From contig MEMI01000052.1 of assembly GCA_001767915.1 (NCBI GenBank), positions 1 through 44,329 of the forward strand: a stretch of 44,329 nt of DNA, in the 5' to 3' direction. The first letter of the stretch is position 1. Each line of letters begins with the position of its first letter. Positions 8,401 to 16,206 of the stretch are shown here, in pieces. This DNA comes from Alphaproteobacteria bacterium RIFCSPHIGHO2_02_FULL_46_13. Its GTDB lineage: Bacteria > Pseudomonadota > Alphaproteobacteria > Micavibrionales > Micavibrionaceae. The translations under genes were made by a program, and so were the position numbers. The notes beneath the pieces were generated by a model. The model was not told where the DNA came from. It ran no database searches and worked only from the letters and a program-made list of their open reading frames with translations.

Positions 8401-8647
8401 GTGTATACTCTAACCCGGGAATACCAGCCAAAGCCGTCTCAATCGGGAAGGTTACTTGCTTTTCTATTTCTGTCGGAGATAAAGCCGCGGCTGTTGTATT
8501 GATCGCAACCTGATTGTTGGTAATATCAGGAACCGCGTCAATCGGAAGACTTTTAAGGTTATAAAGGCCAAGTGCAGCCACAGCACCAACCATCAAAACG
8601 ATCAGAAAGCGGTGACGGAGGGAAAATCCCAGAATTTTTTCAATCAT
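5405..8647 (-). CDS. czcA: CzcA-type heavy-metal RND efflux pump (inner membrane)
   Basis: A full-length, 1080-residue RND pump. It begins MIEKILGFSLRHRFLIVLMV, with the first membrane helix at about 12-30, then a large periplasmic loop, a block of six helices, a second loop and a final block of helices. The motif DFGLIVDGAVIITEN starts near residue 426 and is the HME-RND signature for divalent metals (Co, Zn, Cd, Ni) in helix 4. It works as a proton-driven antiporter with CzcB and CzcC, encoded immediately upstream (26-base gap to CzcB). The exact metal cannot be decided from sequence. The symbol denotes the family, not proven substrate. Confidence 0.9.
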   Translation of the reverse strand: MIEKILGFSLRHRFLIVLMVGAVAALGLYNLKSLPIDAVPDITNNQVAINTTAAALSPTEIEKQVTFPIETALAGIPGLEYTRSISRNGFSQVTAVFSDNVDIYFARAQVSERLTEAKEALPVGAEPMMGAISTGLGEIYMWTVEFAHPAGKDATIAKGDFGWQPDGSYLTPEGEKLKTETEQASYLRTVQDWIIRPQLKGVKGVAGVDAIGGYVKQYHVEPYPEKLISLGLSFSDVVEALEKNNLSIGAGFIERNGEAYVVRSDGRITTDKEIGNIVVANRAGLPIYMRDIAKVGIGKELRTGSSSGNGAEVVVGTALMLIGENSRTVAEAVDQKIQEINKSLPPDIHAKTVLNRTKLVDSTIQTVQRNLAEGALLVVVVLFLLLGNMRAAFITALVIPIAMLMTATGMVHLNISGNLMSLGALDFGLIVDGAVIITENCLRRLAEKQHHVGRLLSLPERLHEVMEASKEMIQPSVFGQAIIVMVYIPLLTFTGVEGKMFEPMAMTVIIALAAAFVLSLTFIPAMIAIFVKGEIDEKENGAVKAMKVGYGPSLNFSLKRPLIVIGGSILAFIASILLLSRMGQEFIPSLDEKDIAMHAMRIPSTGIVQSQEMQFVVEKNLTKIPEIAFVFSKTGTAEMASDPMPPNVSDTFIVLKPREEWPDKAKAKDQVIEDIQGVLKDAPGNNFEFTQPIQMRFNELISGVRSDVAVKVYGDDFKQMEKTAMEISKALQSTNGAADVKVEQTSGLPFLEIQLKREAIALYGLNVSDVLDVIQIAIGGREAGLVFQGDRRYDILVRLPEMLRTDLDAIGNLPVKLPEDEGQGDDVKIPHARPNFVPLKQVANLVMSEGQNQISRENGKRRIVVQANVRDRDIGSFVKEAQQNIETQVKVPAGYWLEWGGQFKNLEEAKSRLMVVVPACFFMIFLLLFTALGSVKQALLVFSGVPLALTGGIITLWLRDMPFSISAAVGLIALSGVAVLNGLVMINSINQHVRESADVATAIYEGAMQRLRPVMMTALVASLGFVPMAIASGAGAEVQKPLATVVIGGLVTATILTLLVLPAIYKRFNLAKDLLDKEEL

Positions 8648-8673
8648 AATAATATTCCTTAAATGGGTATGGA

Positions 8674-9675
8674 TTAATGAGCGTGCTCAGCGCCAGCTTT
8701 GCCGATGTCTGCTTTCACAATGAAACTTCCTTCGCTGACATAGGTTTCTCCACGTTGCAACCCTTCGGTAATTTCTGTCCAACTCTTACTTTGAAGACCT
8801 GTTTTGACAGGACGAGCTTTAAAAGCTCCATCTTCGTCTTTTAAAAAAACAACTGTCTTCCCTTCCATCTGTTGCAACGCAGCTGTTTTAATAGCTATAG
8901 GAACATCGCGAGATTCAACAACCACATCACCACGAACAGACATACCTGGGAGCCAATGACTATCCAGATTTTTAACCGTTGCTCTGGCAAGCAGAGTCTG
9001 GCTTGAAGCTTCTGTCATTGGTAATAAGCTTTGGATAGTTGTGCTTTGTATTTTCTCACATTCACTACTGGACACATTTACAGGAATGCCCGATTCAACA
9101 AGGTCTGCATCTTGTGAGAACACATGAAACTCAACCCATAATTCATCCATGTTGGCAATTGTGAACATAGCAGAATCTCCTGCTGTATCACCGATATTGA
9201 TAGAGCGCGAAAGCACCACGCCATCAATCGGCGCTTTCACCGGATAAACCTGTAGACTCTCATTGGATTCAATTGAGGCTAAAATATCCCCTGCCTTTAC
9301 AATCTCTCCTTGTGCCTTGGTAACTTCTTTTACAATTCCAGGAAATCTTGCCTTTACAGAAGCCGTCTTATTCTGATTAAGCGTGATACGTCCTGTAAGG
9401 AATAGAGTTTGGTCAACAATTCCCTCAGATGCTTCCATTAATTTGATACCAGAATCTTCAATGGCCTTTTCAGAAAGCTTCGCCTCTTCACCATGCTCTT
9501 CACCAGACTCACTCCCATGTGCATGACCATCACCTTCCTCATGCTTTTCAGAAGATTCTTCCTGCTTTTCATGGTCATGGCTTTCTTCAGCGTATGATGG
9601 GGGAATGGATGCAAAGCTGTAAACACCGATGACAGCTGTTGCTAATAACATTTGATATATGAATTTATTTTTCAT
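8674..9675 (-). CDS. czcB: CzcB-type periplasmic membrane-fusion (adaptor) protein
   Basis: A 333-residue adaptor of the RND system. An N-terminal signal or anchor (about 1-28) is followed by a His/Glu-rich stretch (about 30-65; repeated HDHE, HEEG, GHAHG, EEHGEE) likely to bind metal in the periplasm. The core shows the lipoyl-type half motifs (VKARFPGIVKEV and YPVKAPIDGVVL) flanking a short hairpin, then beta-barrel and membrane-proximal domains (GSFIVKADIGKAGAE at the end). Its start overlaps the end of the CzcC-like gene by 11 bases and the CzcA gene follows, so the three are translated from one message and form one envelope-spanning complex. Confidence 0.88.
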   Translation of the reverse strand: MKNKFIYQMLLATAVIGVYSFASIPPSYAEESHDHEKQEESSEKHEEGDGHAHGSESGEEHGEEAKLSEKAIEDSGIKLMEASEGIVDQTLFLTGRITLNQNKTASVKARFPGIVKEVTKAQGEIVKAGDILASIESNESLQVYPVKAPIDGVVLSRSINIGDTAGDSAMFTIANMDELWVEFHVFSQDADLVESGIPVNVSSSECEKIQSTTIQSLLPMTEASSQTLLARATVKNLDSHWLPGMSVRGDVVVESRDVPIAIKTAALQQMEGKTVVFLKDEDGAFKARPVKTGLQSKSWTEITEGLQRGETYVSEGSFIVKADIGKAGAEHAH

Positions 9676-10960
9676 TTTTGGTTCCTTCTGCTAAAGAAAT
9701 AGATGTTGAAGTAGAAGCTGTCAGACGGTTAATCTCTGCTCTGGCTAAGTGATATTTCTTAAGAGTGTCGTTATATTCTTCGCGAACTTCAGACAAAGTG
9801 CGCTGAGCATCCAAGACTTCCAGATATGCGAATTTACCTGCACTGTGCCCTTTACGAGCCTCAGAAAACGCTTTCTGGGCAGCTGGCAAAGTGTTTTCAG
9901 AAATCATCTGTGCAGCGGAGAAACTGGTCTCTAATTCTTCAGTAAGAGTGGCCAAATTTGTTTCTGAATCTATCCATGCTCTTTGACGTTCAGCATCAAT
10001 CTTTGCTGAAGCATGCCCTGCTTTATAAACATTCCCTTGATTACGATTGAAAACCGCGAATGGAATGGAAACACCCACGACAAATGCTTGGTCTCCGCTT
10101 TCTCTGAAGTCTCTGATACCTACATTAAAAGTCGGATCAGGAATTGCATTAGATTTCTCTATGTCAATAGCAGCCTTACTTTGCGCATGCAGGGCATTCC
10201 AGCGCTGATAATCAGGGCTATTTTTCAAATTTGAGACAATGTCACTATAGGCTTGAGGTTGTTCAAGATGTCTAAAGAAACGATGATCTAATTGTACTGT
10301 AGAAGCACTACCGTCCCAATATTTGACAAGTTTTTGCTTGGCTATTTTAGACTCTTGCTCAGCCTTCTTTACAGCAATTTTGGCAGCAGACAATGCTACA
10401 TCTGCTTTGCTCTTTTGAAAGATAGGGTCAGCAGCAGCTTCTACACGTTTCGCAACGGTATCAAGCGTCCCTTGCGCCAGTTTCTTCTGTTCCCTTGCGA
10501 TACTAACTTGTTCTTCGGCTGCAACAGCCTCGATATAAGCAACTGTGACATCATGAATAAGACCTAATCTTTCAGATTGAGCATCATATCCCGCCAGATT
10601 AATCCCCTCATCTGCTATTTTAATACGCGCAGAGCGCTTTCCACCTATCTCAATTGTCTGAGATAGTCCGACTGTGGTTTCTAATGAGTCAGTCCCTTTA
10701 TAAGTTCCGCGTCCACCGAGATTTGCTGCCTCAGCAGAGATTTCAGGGTTTAGAAGAAGTCCGGCTTGTTGCCGTTCACCTTTGGCAATTTCTTCCAAAG
10801 AACCCGCGATCTTTTGCGCAGGAGATACATCCATCGCATGTCTGATGGCATCTTCTAAAGTCATTTCTTGTATTTCGACGGCTTCCGTTTGGGCATAGCT
10901 ATCCTTTATTGCTACTGATGATACAGAAATCATCAGTAGCGCAATCATCAATTTATTCAT
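9665..10960 (-). CDS. czcC: CzcC-type outer-membrane factor
   Basis: A 431-residue TolC-family protein. It opens with a signal peptide (MNKLMIALLMISVSSVAIK), then EMTLEDAIRHAMDVSPAQK, the characteristic first helix. Two repeated halves follow, including the hairpin around GLSQTIEIGGKRSARI and the second at VGVSIPFAVFNRNQGNVYKA, typical of CzcC. It would be the outer-membrane channel of the CzcCBA-type complex encoded downstream. It differs clearly from the partial CzcC-like gene at the left edge, so two independent RND systems are, or were, present. Confidence 0.87.
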   Translation of the reverse strand: MNKLMIALLMISVSSVAIKDSYAQTEAVEIQEMTLEDAIRHAMDVSPAQKIAGSLEEIAKGERQQAGLLLNPEISAEAANLGGRGTYKGTDSLETTVGLSQTIEIGGKRSARIKIADEGINLAGYDAQSERLGLIHDVTVAYIEAVAAEEQVSIAREQKKLAQGTLDTVAKRVEAAADPIFQKSKADVALSAAKIAVKKAEQESKIAKQKLVKYWDGSASTVQLDHRFFRHLEQPQAYSDIVSNLKNSPDYQRWNALHAQSKAAIDIEKSNAIPDPTFNVGIRDFRESGDQAFVVGVSIPFAVFNRNQGNVYKAGHASAKIDAERQRAWIDSETNLATLTEELETSFSAAQMISENTLPAAQKAFSEARKGHSAGKFAYLEVLDAQRTLSEVREEYNDTLKKYHLARAEINRLTASTSTSISLAEGTKNEK

Positions 10961-10969
10961 GATTATCCC

Positions 10970-11191
10970 CTATTTCTGAACTTGTGGGGATTTGATATCA
11001 AACGGTTGCCCCATGCGGCATAGACGTTCTTGCTCAAGACTAATGAGGCCTCGGTTCTGAAGTCTTTTGCATTCGTAGGCAGACGTATGATGTGCGGGCT
11101 TAAAATTAGTCGGTGTACATGCTGTTAAGCCAAGTACAAGCGCAGAGAGTAAAGAAATAGTGAATAGTTTTGTGGATGCGTTAATGCGCAT
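10970..11191 (-). CDS. Small lipoprotein upstream of czcC
   Basis: A 73-residue protein with a lipoprotein signal (SALVLGLTACTPTNF; lipobox LTAC). The mature chain is short, with a few charged residues and two more Cys. It ends nine bases before the CzcC-like start and is in the same operon. I recognise no family. Its size and position resemble the other small lipoprotein at the distal end of the operon (5144-5377), though the sequences are not obviously alike. Confidence 0.5.
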   Translation of the reverse strand: MRINASTKLFTISLLSALVLGLTACTPTNFKPAHHTSAYECKRLQNRGLISLEQERLCRMGQPFDIKSPQVQK

Positions 11192-11250
11192 GATGTCCTC
11201 GTTTTATTTGAAAAGTGAAAGCGCCGCCAAAAGCAGCAGGATAAATCAAA

Positions 11251-11610
11251 TTAAACGAGGGATTTTGGGGGGCGGAACAGGTCTGTACCGGAAGTACCCT
11301 TCAAAAACTGTGAGACATCAGCAAAAACAATTGCTTCTCTATTCAACTGATGAAGGACAGAAGATAGCTTATGGAGCGTTTTAAGATTACAACATCCTGA
11401 ATGACAGCAATCACAACCATCTGATGCATGGTCGGCCTTTTCTTGGCTATCCATGGATTTTTTAGCGAGATGGTCTCCAGACGATGCCGATTCCTCACAA
11501 TGTGACGCGGATTTCATCTCAAACGCATGAGAAACCGACGGCAATGCGACTGAAACAAACAGACACAGCACAATAATGATTTTCACGCGTTGAAGGAATC
11601 TTTGTAACAT
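11251..11610 (-). CDS. Small secreted Cys/His-rich protein, first gene of the czc-type operon
   Basis: A 119-residue protein with a clear signal peptide (FVSVALPSVSHA at its end, about residue 29). The mature part holds HCEESASSGDHLAKK and then a compact metal-ligand cluster HASDGCDCCHSGCC, followed by a low-complexity tail. It is about 60 bases ahead of the small lipoprotein and is probably the leader gene of the efflux operon. Small exported proteins of this type (compare CzcI in position) are thought to modulate metal sensing or resistance; that assignment is inferred from position and composition only. Confidence 0.55.
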   Translation of the reverse strand: MLQRFLQRVKIIIVLCLFVSVALPSVSHAFEMKSASHCEESASSGDHLAKKSMDSQEKADHASDGCDCCHSGCCNLKTLHKLSSVLHQLNREAIVFADVSQFLKGTSGTDLFRPPKSLV

Positions 11611-11727
11611 GCCCTTAGAAATAGCATCTCCAAAAGAATTTTCAAGATTAAATTATAATTGGAAGATAGAAACATGCCTATAGGAGAGTGAATTGTTCAT
11701 TAAAGGAATATGTGTTATAAATTAATA

Positions 11728-12066
11728 ATGAAGCTAATCGTTATTTTAATTGCCTTTTCTCTTTCTTTGAGCGGATATTGTGCCGCCGCCTATGCTTTCT
11801 GCGATACTCCTGTACAAGTCACAGTGAAAAGCACCCCAATGCCAGATTGCCCTTTTATGAAGACTCCTAAATCGGACGACGCTAAGAGCCATTCTCCTAC
11901 AAAAACGACCAGTATGAATTGCAAAGCTTGTTGCATGTCTCTGGTAGGATTTCCTGCTTCCGTAAACATACATCATATTGAATTAGAAAAATTAGAACTA
12001 TCTTCTTTCTATATCCCATTAAAAAGCGATATTCAATTTCCAATCCTACATCCCCCAAATCTCTAA
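11728..12066 (+). CDS. Small exported Cys-containing protein
   Basis: About 112 residues if translation begins at the ATG at 11728 (MKLIVILIAFSLSLSG), which gives a proper signal peptide ending near AAAYA; an ATG at 11710 would add six residues. The mature part contains CDTPVQV, PMPDCPFMKTP and MNCKACCMSL, so pairs of Cys with Met and His that could bind metal. It is divergent from the gene at 11610 and shares its intergenic region. I do not recognise the family. The Cys, Met and His content and the setting suggest a periplasmic metal-binding protein. Confidence 0.5.
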   Translation: MKLIVILIAFSLSLSGYCAAAYAFCDTPVQVTVKSTPMPDCPFMKTPKSDDAKSHSPTKTTSMNCKACCMSLVGFPASVNIHHIELEKLELSSFYIPLKSDIQFPILHPPNL

Positions 12067-12126
12067 TTTGATTGCTCATAAATGGCCTCATGGCCTGCAA
12101 TTCAATCAGTCAAAAAGGAGATTTAA

Positions 12127-12411
12127 ATGACTGTACTTAAATCATGGGCTTTACGCCCCACTCTTGCTGTATTAGCTACTTTAACGTTATCAGCTTGTAG
12201 CACTACAATGCCCCCTCAATCGGGTACATCCAATATGGAGAAAGGCAGCATGTGTATGTCCTGTCCATGCTGTTCTAAAATGTTCGAGAAGAAGCAAACT
12301 GACAATAAAAAGTCAGGATGCCCGTGCTGCGGAATGATGAGTGGTAAAGATGGTTGTCCTTGCTGTAGTAGTAGCAGTGGCAAACCGATGATCTGCCAAC
12401 CTCAAACCTAA
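12127..12411 (+). CDS. Small Cys-rich lipoprotein
   Basis: A 94-residue lipoprotein: the signal ends in LTLSACSTTMP with the lipobox Cys at about residue 24. The mature part has repeated Cys clusters (CMSCPCCSKMF, GCPCCGMMSG, GCPCCSSSSG), about a dozen Cys in 60 residues with Met between. Such density points to periplasmic binding of soft metals such as Cu(I), Cd(II) or Zn(II). AAAGGAG lies at 12113-12119, well placed before the ATG. The gene is followed by a strong hairpin terminator (12418-12450). No named family is recognised. Confidence 0.6.
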   Translation: MTVLKSWALRPTLAVLATLTLSACSTTMPPQSGTSNMEKGSMCMSCPCCSKMFEKKQTDNKKSGCPCCGMMSGKDGCPCCSSSSGKPMICQPQT

Positions 12412-12417
12412 ATGAAT

Positions 12418-12450
12418 GAAACTGGCGGGAAAACCGCCAGTTTCTATTTA
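12418..12450. terminator. Bidirectional hairpin terminator
   Basis: A perfect 11-bp stem (12418-12428 with 12434-12444) and a 5-base loop, with a T-rich tail on the + side and A/T-rich sequence on the other. It sits between the convergent lipoprotein gene (+) and the P-ATPase gene (-) and can serve both. Confidence 0.75.
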
Positions 12451-12465
12451 TTGCCTTAGCACCAA

Positions 12466-14631
12466 TTATCTATCTTTAAACTGATACCGCAGCAACCGCA
12501 AAGCATTCAGCGTTACAAGTACTGTAGCGCCTGTGTCTGCCATCACAGCAATCCACATACCTGTCATGCCAAGGACAGTTGTGACCAGAAATATTACCTT
12601 AGAACCAAGTGCCAAAGTCACATTTAGACGGATATTAGCAAGGGTTGCCCTGGATAAATCAACCAACTCAGCCACACCCATGACACTGTTGTTAAGGAGC
12701 GCAGCATCTGCAGTCTCTAATGCTACATCTGTCCCCCCACCCATTGCAATGCCTACAGAAGCTGCAGCCAAAGCAGGAGCATCATTAATACCATCCCCCA
12801 CTTTCCCAACAGGCCCACGCCCTTTTTCATCAAGAGCACGTACAATTTTCGCCTTATCTTCGGGCATCAACTCCGCATGCACCTCAATCCCAAGTGCTTT
12901 CCCAATTGCCTGAGCTGTGCGTTGATTGTCTCCTGTCAACATGATTGGGGTAATGCCCAATCTCTTAAGAGCATCCAGCCCGTCCATTGCATCCTGCCGC
13001 GCTTCATCACGGACCGCAAACAGACCTAATGCTGTGTTATTCTCGAGAAGAATGGTCACTGTTTTACCTTCGCTTTCTAGAGCATCAGTTAACATCTGAA
13101 TATCCTTAGGCAAAGCTCCATCGCTAATTGCAGCACGAGGACTCACGAGTAAGAATTCACGTCCCTCAGTCTTCCCTGATAGCCCACGCCCTGCAATGAC
13201 TTTTACATCTTCGGCAAGTAGTGGCTCAATATTCTGGCTTTTGATATGGGATAAGACAGCGCGAGCGATAGGATGGTTAGAATTTCCCTCTAAGGCTGCG
13301 GCAAACCTCAAGATATCATTATCCGCTACATCAAACCCTTTAACATCGGTTACCTGTGGCCGTCCTTCGGTTAGAGTTCCGGTTTTATCGAATGCAATCA
13401 TTTTGAGAGAACCTAAGTTTTCTAGAACAGCACCGCCTTTAATCAACAACCCACGCCGCGCACCCGTTGCCATGCCAGCGGCAATAGCAGCAGGAGTTGA
13501 AATTACCAGTGCACAAGGACAAGCAATCAATAAAAGTGATAAGGAACGGTAAACCCACACATCCCACACTCCGCCCAAGAATATAGGTGGAACAATAGCC
13601 ACCAAAAGCGCAATCACAACAACAATTGGCATATAAATACGCGCAAACTTGTCAACAAACCTCTGTACTGGAGCTTTGGATTCTTGAGCCTCTTCAACCA
13701 ATTTGATGATACGGGCGATTGTGTTATCAGCAGCGGCATTAGTGACTTCAATTTTAATAGCACTGGCAATATTGATTGTTCCCGCAAAGACATTATCCCC
13801 TACATCTTTGCTTCGCGGTGTGGACTCACCCGTCACAGGAGCTTCATCAATTTCAGAACGCCCTTCAATAACCTTTCCATCACATGGAACACGATCCCCG
13901 GCACGGACGATAACAATCTGCCCGATGCTCAAACTGTCGGCAGGTACTTCACGGATAGAGCCCCCATCCACTAATTGGGCTGTTTTGGGCGTAAGGTCTC
14001 CCAATGCAGTAATACTTTTACGGGCACGGGATGCGGCAACTCCTTCTAGTAACTCACCAACAGCAAAGAGGAACACAACAACGGCAGCCTCTTCTGCCGC
14101 ATTGATAAACAATGCACCAATAGCAGCAATGGTCATGAGCATTTCAATGGTAAAGATTGACCCAGACCGAGCAGCAGCTATTGCACGACGAGCTACAGGA
14201 TACAGAGCAATCAAAGCAGCAAGTGCGAAGGGCCACATTCCAAGGTTAGGAAAGGCTTGGGATACCCCAAACGATAAAACGAGTAATCCTCCTGAAATCA
14301 TCACTAGGCGGCCTTTTGAAGTCTGCCACCATGCCTTGCCATGGTCATCTGGATCATCATGGTTGTGGTCATCATGAGTATCTTTAGATTGAGCTGTCTG
14401 AAGTTTCACTGAAAATCCAAGTTTACGAATAGCATTAGCAGCCTCATCTTGATCAAAACCATCTGATGTAGGAATTGCAACAGTGCCGGCTCCAACATTG
14501 ACGATGGGCTCACCCGCCCCTTTTACACGCTTTAAGGCTGTCTCAATTTTAAGCGCACAACTTGGGCAATCCATACCCTCAACCTTATAACGGGAGGTTG
14601 GTTGTGTATCTTTTGGGAAATTTTTAGTCAT
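12466..14631 (-). CDS. zntA: P1B-type heavy-metal ATPase (Zn/Cd/Pb exporter, ZntA-like)
   Basis: About 721 residues from the ATG at 14631, chosen because AGGTGAG lies just upstream, overlapping the stop of the preceding gene; a GTG three codons earlier is possible. Domain order: HMA domain with GMDCPSC (Cys22 and Cys25), a short His/Asp-rich linker (DDHNHDDPDDHG), membrane helices, the A-domain (PVTGEST), the helix-6 motif CPC at 371-373, the phosphorylation site DKTGTLTEG with Asp415, the HP-locus motif (NSNHPIARAV), and GDGINDAP near 612. Together with an Asp in the last helix region (VMADTGATVLVTLN), this fits the Zn/Cd/Pb-exporting subgroup. It is downstream of the NicO-type gene under the MerR-type promoter at 15729-15759. 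Confidence 0.9.
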   Translation of the reverse strand: MTKNFPKDTQPTSRYKVEGMDCPSCALKIETALKRVKGAGEPIVNVGAGTVAIPTSDGFDQDEAANAIRKLGFSVKLQTAQSKDTHDDHNHDDPDDHGKAWWQTSKGRLVMISGGLLVLSFGVSQAFPNLGMWPFALAALIALYPVARRAIAAARSGSIFTIEMLMTIAAIGALFINAAEEAAVVVFLFAVGELLEGVAASRARKSITALGDLTPKTAQLVDGGSIREVPADSLSIGQIVIVRAGDRVPCDGKVIEGRSEIDEAPVTGESTPRSKDVGDNVFAGTINIASAIKIEVTNAAADNTIARIIKLVEEAQESKAPVQRFVDKFARIYMPIVVVIALLVAIVPPIFLGGVWDVWVYRSLSLLLIACPCALVISTPAAIAAGMATGARRGLLIKGGAVLENLGSLKMIAFDKTGTLTEGRPQVTDVKGFDVADNDILRFAAALEGNSNHPIARAVLSHIKSQNIEPLLAEDVKVIAGRGLSGKTEGREFLLVSPRAAISDGALPKDIQMLTDALESEGKTVTILLENNTALGLFAVRDEARQDAMDGLDALKRLGITPIMLTGDNQRTAQAIGKALGIEVHAELMPEDKAKIVRALDEKGRGPVGKVGDGINDAPALAAASVGIAMGGGTDVALETADAALLNNSVMGVAELVDLSRATLANIRLNVTLALGSKVIFLVTTVLGMTGMWIAVMADTGATVLVTLNALRLLRYQFKDR

Positions 14632-14640
14632 TATTCTCAC

Positions 14641-15696
14641 CTATGCCGAATGTTCAAATATGATAACCATGACGCCCAATACAATAAGTAACGCGCCTAG
14701 AATAGCCGCCTCGTATTTCTCCAATACTTCCAAGCGTATCTTTTCAAGACCCGCCAAAGTCAGCCATGTAAAGAATATCATCCCCGCCATTGTGGCGACT
14801 GCCAGAATAAGACTTAAAATAGCGAAACCTGCCCAGCCATATTGAATGCCTGACAAATAAACAGGTAAAAACCCTTCACAAGGTGAGAATGTAAGTAAAG
14901 CCAACAACCCCAGAATGACCGCCTTATCTGACCGACCCGCTACAAATGGCTTTTCACCACAATTTTCATGGTTATCGTGGTTATGGCTATGGCCTGAATG
15001 ATGATGGCCGTGGTCATGTTCAGTATATTCAATATCGTAATCATGCCCGTGATTTCCATGCGCTAACGTCAAACGTGCCTTAAACTCATGAGGCTCGGGG
15101 ATTTCTTCGACGGATTCAAGGTAGCTAACATTATCCGTGAAGGTGAACAACTGCTGTGAACCATCAGCTCGCGTTGTTCGGATAGTAACGGTTTGCCCTG
15201 AAGGTGGATTGATAATCTTACCATGATCTTCAAAGTTCAAACGAAACCGTGGAGGCACACCATCCTCAAAAACTGATAACACAACAACGCCATGTCCTGT
15301 ATTTATTCGGTGCTCATCATCATGCTCATGAATTGCATGGTTATGCCCTTTCGTCCATGGGAACTTCCAATGATGATGTCCGCCGCCCCCACTCTTTTGG
15401 CGAACCAAATAGAAAATACCAAAGGCAATAAGCAATCCGCCTACGATGAGAGGAAACGCTCCACCAAGCCAGCCTTCAACTTTAATCCCAAGGAAAACAA
15501 CCAGAACACCCAGCAATGTCGTAAACAAAACATGACCTAGGCTTGCGAGGGCAGTAACCCATAAAGTCTTAGATTTACTCCATCCCTGCCCACGCCCAGC
15601 CAGAACAAAAGGCAGCCAATGGGTTGGCAACGCCGCATGGGCAAAAGCAACAGTAAATCCTGTTACAGCGATAGATAGTAAAACTGACTCGTTCAT
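14641..15696 (-). CDS. NicO-family (nickel/cobalt or zinc) membrane exporter with inserted periplasmic-type domain
   Basis: A 351-residue membrane protein with about three N-terminal helices (5-100, including AALPTHWLPFVLAG with a conserved His), a long hydrophilic middle and three or four C-terminal helices (GLLALLTFSPCEGFLPVYLS). The middle has His-rich runs at about 107-130 and 220-243 (HDHGHHHSGHSHNHDNHE) that bracket a roughly 80-residue beta-rich segment (FEDGVPPRFRLNFED to HEFKARLTLAHG). His-rich loops are typical of NicO/RcnA-type exporters; the beta-rich insert is not in classical RcnA. It is first in the operon with the P-ATPase (stop 9 bases before its ATG) and is controlled by the divergent MerR-like regulator. 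Confidence 0.7.
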   Translation of the reverse strand: MNESVLLSIAVTGFTVAFAHAALPTHWLPFVLAGRGQGWSKSKTLWVTALASLGHVLFTTLLGVLVVFLGIKVEGWLGGAFPLIVGGLLIAFGIFYLVRQKSGGGGHHHWKFPWTKGHNHAIHEHDDEHRINTGHGVVVLSVFEDGVPPRFRLNFEDHGKIINPPSGQTVTIRTTRADGSQQLFTFTDNVSYLESVEEIPEPHEFKARLTLAHGNHGHDYDIEYTEHDHGHHHSGHSHNHDNHENCGEKPFVAGRSDKAVILGLLALLTFSPCEGFLPVYLSGIQYGWAGFAILSLILAVATMAGMIFFTWLTLAGLEKIRLEVLEKYEAAILGALLIVLGVMVIIFEHSA

Positions 15697-15728
15697 AAGA
15701 CACCTTGATTTATTTGTTAAGTGAAACT

Positions 15729-15759
15729 ATCTTACAACCTATAGCGACTAGAGGTTCAA
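15729..15759 (-). promoter_or_regulatory. MerR/ZntR-type promoter-operator for the NicO-P-ATPase operon
   Basis: On the minus strand -35 TTGAAC (15754-15759) and -10 TAAGAT (15729-15734) are 19 bp apart. Between them is a near-perfect dyad, 15737-15744 against 15748-15755, with one mismatch. This is the hallmark promoter of the ZntR/CadR/PbrR group. The regulator's own ATG is at 15761, so the operator overlaps its 5' end and ribosome site. Confidence 0.82.
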
Positions 15760-15760
15760 G

Positions 15761-16132
15761 ATGTTTTTAACAATTGGTGAATTATCTTCCGCAAGCGGCG
15801 TCCAGATTGAGACAATCCGGTATTACGAGAGCGTTAAACTCATGCCTGAGCCTGAAAGAACATCAGGTAAACAACGCCGTTATACAAAAAATGACGTCAA
15901 ACGCCTATCATTCATAAAACACGCCCGTGAATTGGGATTCGAAGCGGCGGCCATTGCGGATATATTGGCAATAACGGAAAAGAGCGATGCCTCTTGTGAC
16001 AAAATTGACGGGATAGCCCGCAACCATCTTGCCATCGTTGAAGATAAAATAGCCAGCCTAAAAGCCTTAAAAAAGGAACTGGTGCGTATGCTAGACCATT
16101 GTGGAACAGGGAAGGTTGCAGACTGCCATTGA
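15761..16132 (+). CDS. MerR-family (ZntR/CadR-like) regulator, C-terminus possibly clipped by an IS
   Basis: A 123-residue MerR protein: winged helix at 1-45 (TIGELSSASGVQIETIRYYE), then the dimerisation helix. Cys79, Cys114 and Cys122 (DHCGTGKVADCH) match the ligand set of ZntR/CadR proteins, whose first two ligands are also 35 apart. It is divergent from the NicO-P-ATPase operon. ZntR-like proteins usually carry another 10-20 residues after the last of these Cys. Here the stop TGA (16130-16132) is made by the first bases of the adjoining IS3 element, so the tail was probably replaced on insertion. The metal ligands remain, so it may still work. Confidence 0.82.
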   Translation: MFLTIGELSSASGVQIETIRYYESVKLMPEPERTSGKQRRYTKNDVKRLSFIKHARELGFEAAAIADILAITEKSDASCDKIDGIARNHLAIVEDKIASLKALKKELVRMLDHCGTGKVADCH

Positions 16133-16206
16133 TCCACCCCCTATAAATGAGTCCGGATCCAGAGTGAATCTGGGTATATTATGGACACATTTAAGGAGGA
16201 ATAGAA

